From NCBI RefSeq assembly GCF_028368935.1, contig NZ_JAQNDK010000006.1, positions 975,501-1,039,500 on the forward strand: a stretch of 64,000 bases of DNA. Direction: 5' to 3'. The notes beneath the pieces were generated by a model. That model made no database searches. It saw only the letters and a list, made by a program, of their open reading frames with translations, and was not told where the DNA came from. Source of the DNA: Sorangium aterium (GTDB lineage: Bacteria > Myxococcota_A > Polyangia > Polyangiales > Polyangiaceae). Made by a program: the position numbers and the translations under genes. This document shows, piece after piece, positions 60,107 to 64,000 of the stretch. Every line of letters starts with the position of its first letter. Positions within the stretch are counted from its first letter, which is position 1.

Positions 60107-62899
60107 ATGAGATTCGCATCAAGGAGCGCCTTGCTTGCCTCCGCGACGAGCCTTCTCGCCGTCTCATGCATCGCTGGTCTGGACGACACCGGCAGCGAGG
60201 AAGGCGACGCGCTCGGGGAGAGCCTTACGATCGATCCGAACGCGGTCTACACGCTCGTCGGCGTGCAGAGCAACAAGTGCGTCGAGATACGCGGGGGCAG
60301 CACGGCGAGCTCGGCAGCTGCGCAGATCGCGACGTGCAATGGCTCCACGCGACAGCAGTTCCGGGCGGAGTCCGCGGGGGGCGGATACTTCCGGCTGAAG
60401 AACGTGAACAGCGGTCTCTGCCTCGGGATCAACGGTGGATCGACGGCGAACGGTGCCACCGTCGTCCAATCCAGCTGCGGCAACGCCACGAGCCAGCAAT
60501 TCTCGTTCGTGGATGTCGGCAACAACGCCCAGCGGATCACGGCCCGAAACAGCAACAAGGCGCTCGACGTCGTCGGGCGGTCGACCGCAGATGGCGCCGG
60601 CCTCCAGCAGTACAGCTGGGCGAACGGCGACAACCAGAAGTTCACGTTCAAGGTCGTGGGGGGCAGCTCAAGCAGCTCGAGCAGCACCACGAGCAGCAGC
60701 TCGAGCAGCGCGAGCACCGGCGTCCGTGGTTCGGGCGGCGCGGGCGGCGCTGGTGGCGCTGGCGGCTCGACCAGCTCAAGCAGCTCGACCAGCTCAAGCA
60801 GCTCGACCAGCTCAAGCAGCGCGAGCACCGGCGTCGGTGGCTCGGGCGGTGCGGGCGGCTCCGGCGGTGCTGGCGGCTCGGGCGGCTCCGGTGGCGCTGG
60901 CGGCGGCGACGCCGACACGGGGGTCAACCCGGCGTCGGGCTGCACGCTCGGCTATAGCCAGATCCCGGACGGGAAGGGCGGCAAGAACGTCGAGGCCGTC
61001 TGTCTTCCGAAGGAGATGAACTTCAACATGGCCGCGTCGCTGGAGGCCTTCAAGACGACGGTCTACCCGCTCTTGACCGCCAACTGCTCCGGCTGCCACA
61101 GCTCGACCGGCAAGGCCCAGGCGCCCATGCACTCCGACGTCGATCCGGCGCTGGCCCACGAGTACGCGCTCACGCGCGTCAACTTCAAGAAGCCGGCGGA
61201 CTCCAAGCTCGTCGTCCGGATGGGCATCGATCGGCACAACTGCTTCGGAACGAGCTGCAAGGACGCAAACACGCAGATGCTCAACGCCGTCACGGCGTGG
61301 GCGAACGCCGTCGCGCCGACCCTGCCGGCCACCCCGCGCCCCGTCGCGGCCGGCGAGAAGGTCACCGAGGACCAGGTCAAGGCGTGGATCGCGACGGACA
61401 AGGCCACCGTCGCCGCGGCGGACGCGGAGTTCATCAAGTACGCCTCGCTGCACGAGCTCCACAACGCGGGAGTCAGCGCAGAGGAGCTCAACGTGGCCCG
61501 CGTGGGTCTGTCGAAGGCCCTGAACTCGACCGCGCGCTGGGCCCCCACGATCGTCAATCCGGTGGACATCAACGGCAAGGGCATGGTCTACCGCTTCGAT
61601 ACCCGCAACTACTGGGGCTACAACAAGGGGGTCACGAAGCTCCACTTCGGCGGATCGGACGACGACGTCTTCTTCGGGAGGACCTCCGTCAACTACCTGG
61701 GTGAGCCCGTCGGCTCCGACGTCACGTTCAGGGAGCGCTACAGGTACACCTCGACGGTCCAGGTGGATCCGAGCTTCGCCAGGCTCGTCTGGGGGCGCGT
61801 GCTCGCCGGCAATGTGGAGGGCGCCACGGACAGCCAGGTGCTCCCGCCCAACGTCAACGGCTTCAAGACCGATTACATCGAGGCGAGTCAGCTCGTCTAC
61901 ACGCTGACGCGCCCGGACGTCTACAACTCCATCATGGCGATCCCCTGGTACGCGCAGGATCTCGAGGCCGAGCTCGGCGTCAACCACGACGCGGGGGTGA
62001 AGTCGTACGAGTACATGCTCACGAAGCAGGCCATCACCGTCGATTCCCGCATGTACTTCAGGGCCAAGACGAAGAGCGGCGGGTACTACTGGAAGACGTG
62101 GGACGTCTTCAGCGGGCAGCTCGACGCCGGCGTGAACACCATCGAGCAGGCGTACGAGGTGGGCCAGATCCGGTTCCCCTTCTGGGCGCACCCGATCCCC
62201 AAGTTCATCAGCGGCGCCGGCGGCTCGGCGAACAACTTCAGCTTCATCGCGACGCTGGCTCAGCCGAACGGCACGGAGCCGGCGGGGTGCGAAGGGCAGC
62301 CGAGCTACGCCGGCGGCAGTTACCTGAACTGCCGCTACTACACCGGGACCGACGGTCTCCAGCAGTCGGCGGAGGAGGTGATCTGGGATCTGCCGAACGG
62401 CCTGCAGGGGTACTCCCTCTGGGGCGGCATCAACCAGCGCCGCGTCGACGCCTTCGTCAACATCGTGCGTGATCCGCGCCTCCAGAAGACTGCATCGGAC
62501 GCGCAGATCAACAGCAACGTGGGCTTCGCCACCCAGGACCGCCGCCTGAACACCGGCAGCTCCTGCATCGGTTGCCATGCCGACGGCATGAACCGAGGCA
62601 ACAACGATCTGCGCGACTGGCTCGACGCCGGCGGCTCCCGCCTCCCGAAGGGCGAGCACGGGGTCGACGGGTGGATCAACGACGCGGCGACGGTGGCTCA
62701 GGTCAAAGAGCTCTATCCGCCGTCGACCGTGATGCGGCCGCGCATGGAGGACGATCGCAAGGTCTTCCTGACGGCGATGGGGAAGATCAAGCGGGGGATG
62801 GCCCTCGGCGCGGACAAGAACGTGTACGTGGAGCCGACGATCTGGACCATCGAGTGGGCGCAGAACTTCTACAAGTACCCGCTGAGCCGCTCGAACTAG
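60107..62899 (+). CDS. Lipoprotein with ricin-type lectin domain and two c-type haem motifs
   Basis: 930 residues from the ATG at 60107, with GAGGAG just upstream. The signal peptide ends in AVSC. Residues about 45-185 form a ricin B/CBM13 beta-trefoil (VYTLVGVQSNKCVEIRGGS, then LCLGINGGST and ALDVVGRSTADGAGLQQYSW). Two Ser-rich and two Gly-Ser linkers follow (about 190-270). The C-terminal 640 residues carry two CXXCH haem sites: CSGCH at 327-331 and CIGCH at 820-824. It should be a membrane-anchored, sugar-binding electron-transfer or oxidoreductase protein. The large body between the haem sites matches no family I can name. The linker style and MRFAS start resemble the CBM2 lipoproteins at 3094 and 5003. 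Confidence 0.82.
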   Translation: MRFASRSALLASATSLLAVSCIAGLDDTGSEEGDALGESLTIDPNAVYTLVGVQSNKCVEIRGGSTASSAAAQIATCNGSTRQQFRAESAGGGYFRLKNVNSGLCLGINGGSTANGATVVQSSCGNATSQQFSFVDVGNNAQRITARNSNKALDVVGRSTADGAGLQQYSWANGDNQKFTFKVVGGSSSSSSSTTSSSSSSASTGVRGSGGAGGAGGAGGSTSSSSSTSSSSSTSSSSASTGVGGSGGAGGSGGAGGSGGSGGAGGGDADTGVNPASGCTLGYSQIPDGKGGKNVEAVCLPKEMNFNMAASLEAFKTTVYPLLTANCSGCHSSTGKAQAPMHSDVDPALAHEYALTRVNFKKPADSKLVVRMGIDRHNCFGTSCKDANTQMLNAVTAWANAVAPTLPATPRPVAAGEKVTEDQVKAWIATDKATVAAADAEFIKYASLHELHNAGVSAEELNVARVGLSKALNSTARWAPTIVNPVDINGKGMVYRFDTRNYWGYNKGVTKLHFGGSDDDVFFGRTSVNYLGEPVGSDVTFRERYRYTSTVQVDPSFARLVWGRVLAGNVEGATDSQVLPPNVNGFKTDYIEASQLVYTLTRPDVYNSIMAIPWYAQDLEAELGVNHDAGVKSYEYMLTKQAITVDSRMYFRAKTKSGGYYWKTWDVFSGQLDAGVNTIEQAYEVGQIRFPFWAHPIPKFISGAGGSANNFSFIATLAQPNGTEPAGCEGQPSYAGGSYLNCRYYTGTDGLQQSAEEVIWDLPNGLQGYSLWGGINQRRVDAFVNIVRDPRLQKTASDAQINSNVGFATQDRRLNTGSSCIGCHADGMNRGNNDLRDWLDAGGSRLPKGEHGVDGWINDAATVAQVKELYPPSTVMRPRMEDDRKVFLTAMGKIKRGMALGADKNVYVEPTIWTIEWAQNFYKYPLSRSN

Positions 62900-62928
62900 C
62901 TAGCGCCTCCACTCCTGAGCTCATCGGT

Positions 62929-62956
62929 GCTCGCCGCGCGAGAGGGCGCGGCGAGC
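62929..62956 (+). terminator. GC hairpin after cytochrome lipoprotein gene
   Basis: gctcgccgcgc pairs exactly with gcgcggcgagc (11-bp stem) across a 6-nt loop, 30 bp after the stop codon. Confidence 0.6.
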
Positions 62957-63049
62957 TGACCGGCCCGAGGTGGGCAGCGCGGCGCGCGAGAGGGCGCGCC
63001 GAAGTGCCTCCCTCGGGCCTCCGCCTTCCACCACACCATTGGTCACCAA

Positions 63050-63212
63050 CGTGAACGTGAACGTGAACGTGAACGTTTACGTGGTCGTGGTCGTGGTCGT
63101 GGTCGTCAACGGTATGCCGTGAACGACCACGACCACGACCACGTAAACGACCACGACCACGTAAACGACCACGACCACGTAAACGACCACGACCACGACC
63201 ACGTAAACGTTC
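63050..63212. repeat. Hexanucleotide array forming a long palindrome
   Basis: The left side is (GTGAAC)5 then GTTTAC then (GTGGTC)4. The right side is (GACCAC)3, (GACCAC)2, (GACCAC)2 and (GACCAC)3 separated by GTAAAC. The arm 63071-63100 is the exact reverse complement of 63183-63212 (30 bp), and 63074-63100 also matches 63123-63149 (27 bp). The centre, acggtatgccgt, is a small stem. Several alternative long hairpins can form. Confidence 0.9.
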
Positions 63213-63335
63213 GGATGTAGGAGAACGCGGCGCGAAGCCTGGGTAACGCTTATGGGGGTAAGCTCCCACCAGCGAACGTTCTCCCGATCAGATCAGACGA
63301 TGGCTGCCAGACCGGCGTTCGTCTTCCGCCGGGCT

Positions 63336-64000
63336 TCACGGCGTGAGGAGATCGCGCGCCACGGGCTCGTGCGCGCCGCGCGGGTGGCGCTTCAGGTAGA
63401 GCTCCGCGATGGGGCGCGCCGCCGCCCGGCCGGCCGTGCGCTCGACCGCCACCATCTTGCGGCCGAGCGCCTCGGCCGCGAACGGGCCGCCCGGCGACTC
63501 GGCGACGTACGTGTCGTACCAGGCGACGGCCGCCTCGGGCGAGCCGCCATCGTCGATCAGGCGGCCGAGCAGGAAGGCCGCCGCCTTGCCCTGGCTCGTC
63601 CCCGGGAACCGCTTGCGCGTCGCCGAGAGCGCGCGCTGCGCCACGTCGCCGCGCCGCGCGTACCGCGCCGCGTCCCCGAGGGCGACCAGGTCGTCCAGCG
63701 AGCCGCGCTCCAGCACCCCCCCGAGGCCGCGCTGCTCGGCTTCGGCCAGGACCGCCCGGAAATCCCCCGCCGCCACGCGCTGGGCCCAGCTCGGCGCCGC
63801 CGCCGCGCCGGCCGGCGCCGCCGGCCCCGCACCGTCCGTCGGAGGGCTCGCGGGCGCCCCCTCTGCCCGCGAGCCCTCCGGCCGTACGGCCCCGGCGTCG
63901 CCGACCGCGGCGTCGCCAGGTCCGATGATCTTCTCCTCCCGGGGCTGCGCCGCCGTGCCCGCGGGCGGCAGCCCCTTCGGCGCCGGGTCCGCCGCGCTCG
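63336..64000 (-). CDS. TPR-containing protein, FecR/anti-sigma-like C-terminus (truncated by window)
   Basis: The frame is open to the window edge, so the start is missing. The part nearest the edge is Ala/Pro-rich linker. The last 150 residues are helical repeats (AGDFRAVLAEAEQRG, ARRGDVAQRALSATRKRFPG, SPEAAVAWYDTYVAESPGG) that look like TPR or tol-pal YbgF-like repeats. In myxobacteria such C-termini are often joined to FecR or anti-sigma domains; that part is outside the window, so this link is inference. Confidence 0.7.
   Translation of the reverse strand, partial: SAADPAPKGLPPAGTAAQPREEKIIGPGDAAVGDAGAVRPEGSRAEGAPASPPTDGAGPAAPAGAAAAPSWAQRVAAGDFRAVLAEAEQRGLGGVLERGSLDDLVALGDAARYARRGDVAQRALSATRKRFPGTSQGKAAAFLLGRLIDDGGSPEAAVAWYDTYVAESPGGPFAAEALGRKMVAVERTAGRAAARPIAELYLKRHPRGAHEPVARDLLTP

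Larger units (their letters stand above)
62900..63335. other. Spacer with terminator and hexamer palindromic array
   Basis: 436 bp between convergent genes. It contains the hairpin at 62929-62956, two copies of gcgcgagagggcgcg, and the array at 63050-63212. No gene is visible. Confidence 0.6.

Noticed and set aside
59732-63212. Flanking arrays considered as CRISPR or attachment sites
   Set aside because: The units are 6 or 12 bp without spacers, and the two arrays are not identical direct repeats, so neither CRISPR nor classic att sites fit.

Overview
The window looks like the chromosome of a large-genome myxobacterium, most likely Polyangiaceae/Sorangium-like. The reasons are the very high GC with strong third-position bias, a giant Ser/Thr kinase-cyclase-ATPase-TPR protein, an FHA-sigma54 activator, many lipoproteins with poly-Ser and Gly-Ser-Gly linkers, and long gene-free spacers. 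This assignment is inference; no rRNA, tRNA or housekeeping gene in the window confirms it.

Layout. 1-2.2 kb: end of a sensor kinase and an MHS-type MFS transporter. 2.2-7 kb: a spacer with a perfect 44-bp inverted repeat, then two lipoproteins sharing a nearly identical lipobox-CBM2-Ser linker cassette but carrying different carbohydrate-esterase domains (NodB deacetylase; SGNH acetylesterase). 7-13 kb: the giant kinase, divergent from a beta-helix lipoprotein. 13.8-24.6 kb: three tandem paralogous beta-helix lipoproteins built from 58-residue (174-bp) repeats (10, 6 and 11 units). The last codons of a kinase like the giant one survive upstream of two of them, and an IS630-type element sits in one junction. 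24.6-31 kb: a decayed, lower-GC accessory zone with a dockerin-like fragment, a 1240-residue PKD/papain-like lipoprotein, a CAP-domain lipoprotein, an istB relic and a fourth beta-helix fragment.

31-34 kb: a FeeM/LuxI-fold N-acyltransferase-like enzyme, a haem-oxygenase-like diiron protein and a convergent GAF-LuxR regulator, a candidate small-molecule signalling locus. 34-40 kb: an FHA-sigma54 activator and the Hen1-Pnkp RNA repair pair. 40-44.5 kb: a LytS/LytTR two-component pair, a class C beta-lactamase-like lipoprotein and a V4R-STAS protein. 44.6-50.1 kb: a heavy-metal RND efflux operon in which a small lipoprotein and the adaptor share an unusual Cys/His motif, followed by a TlpA-like thioredoxin. 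50-64 kb: a Cys-rich lipoprotein with 36-bp repeats, an outer-surface-type secreted protein, an M23 peptidase with tandem-repeat C-terminus, a polytopic membrane protein, an MBL-fold hydrolase, a ricin-lectin/c-type cytochrome lipoprotein flanked on both sides by arrays built on CGACCACG, and the end of a TPR/FecR-like gene cut by the window edge.

Overall the window is rich in surface lipoproteins assembled from reused modules, with clear traces of recombination between paralogues. The most unusual items are the repeat-built beta-helix family with its kinase remnants, the FeeM-diiron-LuxR locus, the Cys/His-motif RND operon, and the palindromic repeat arrays.
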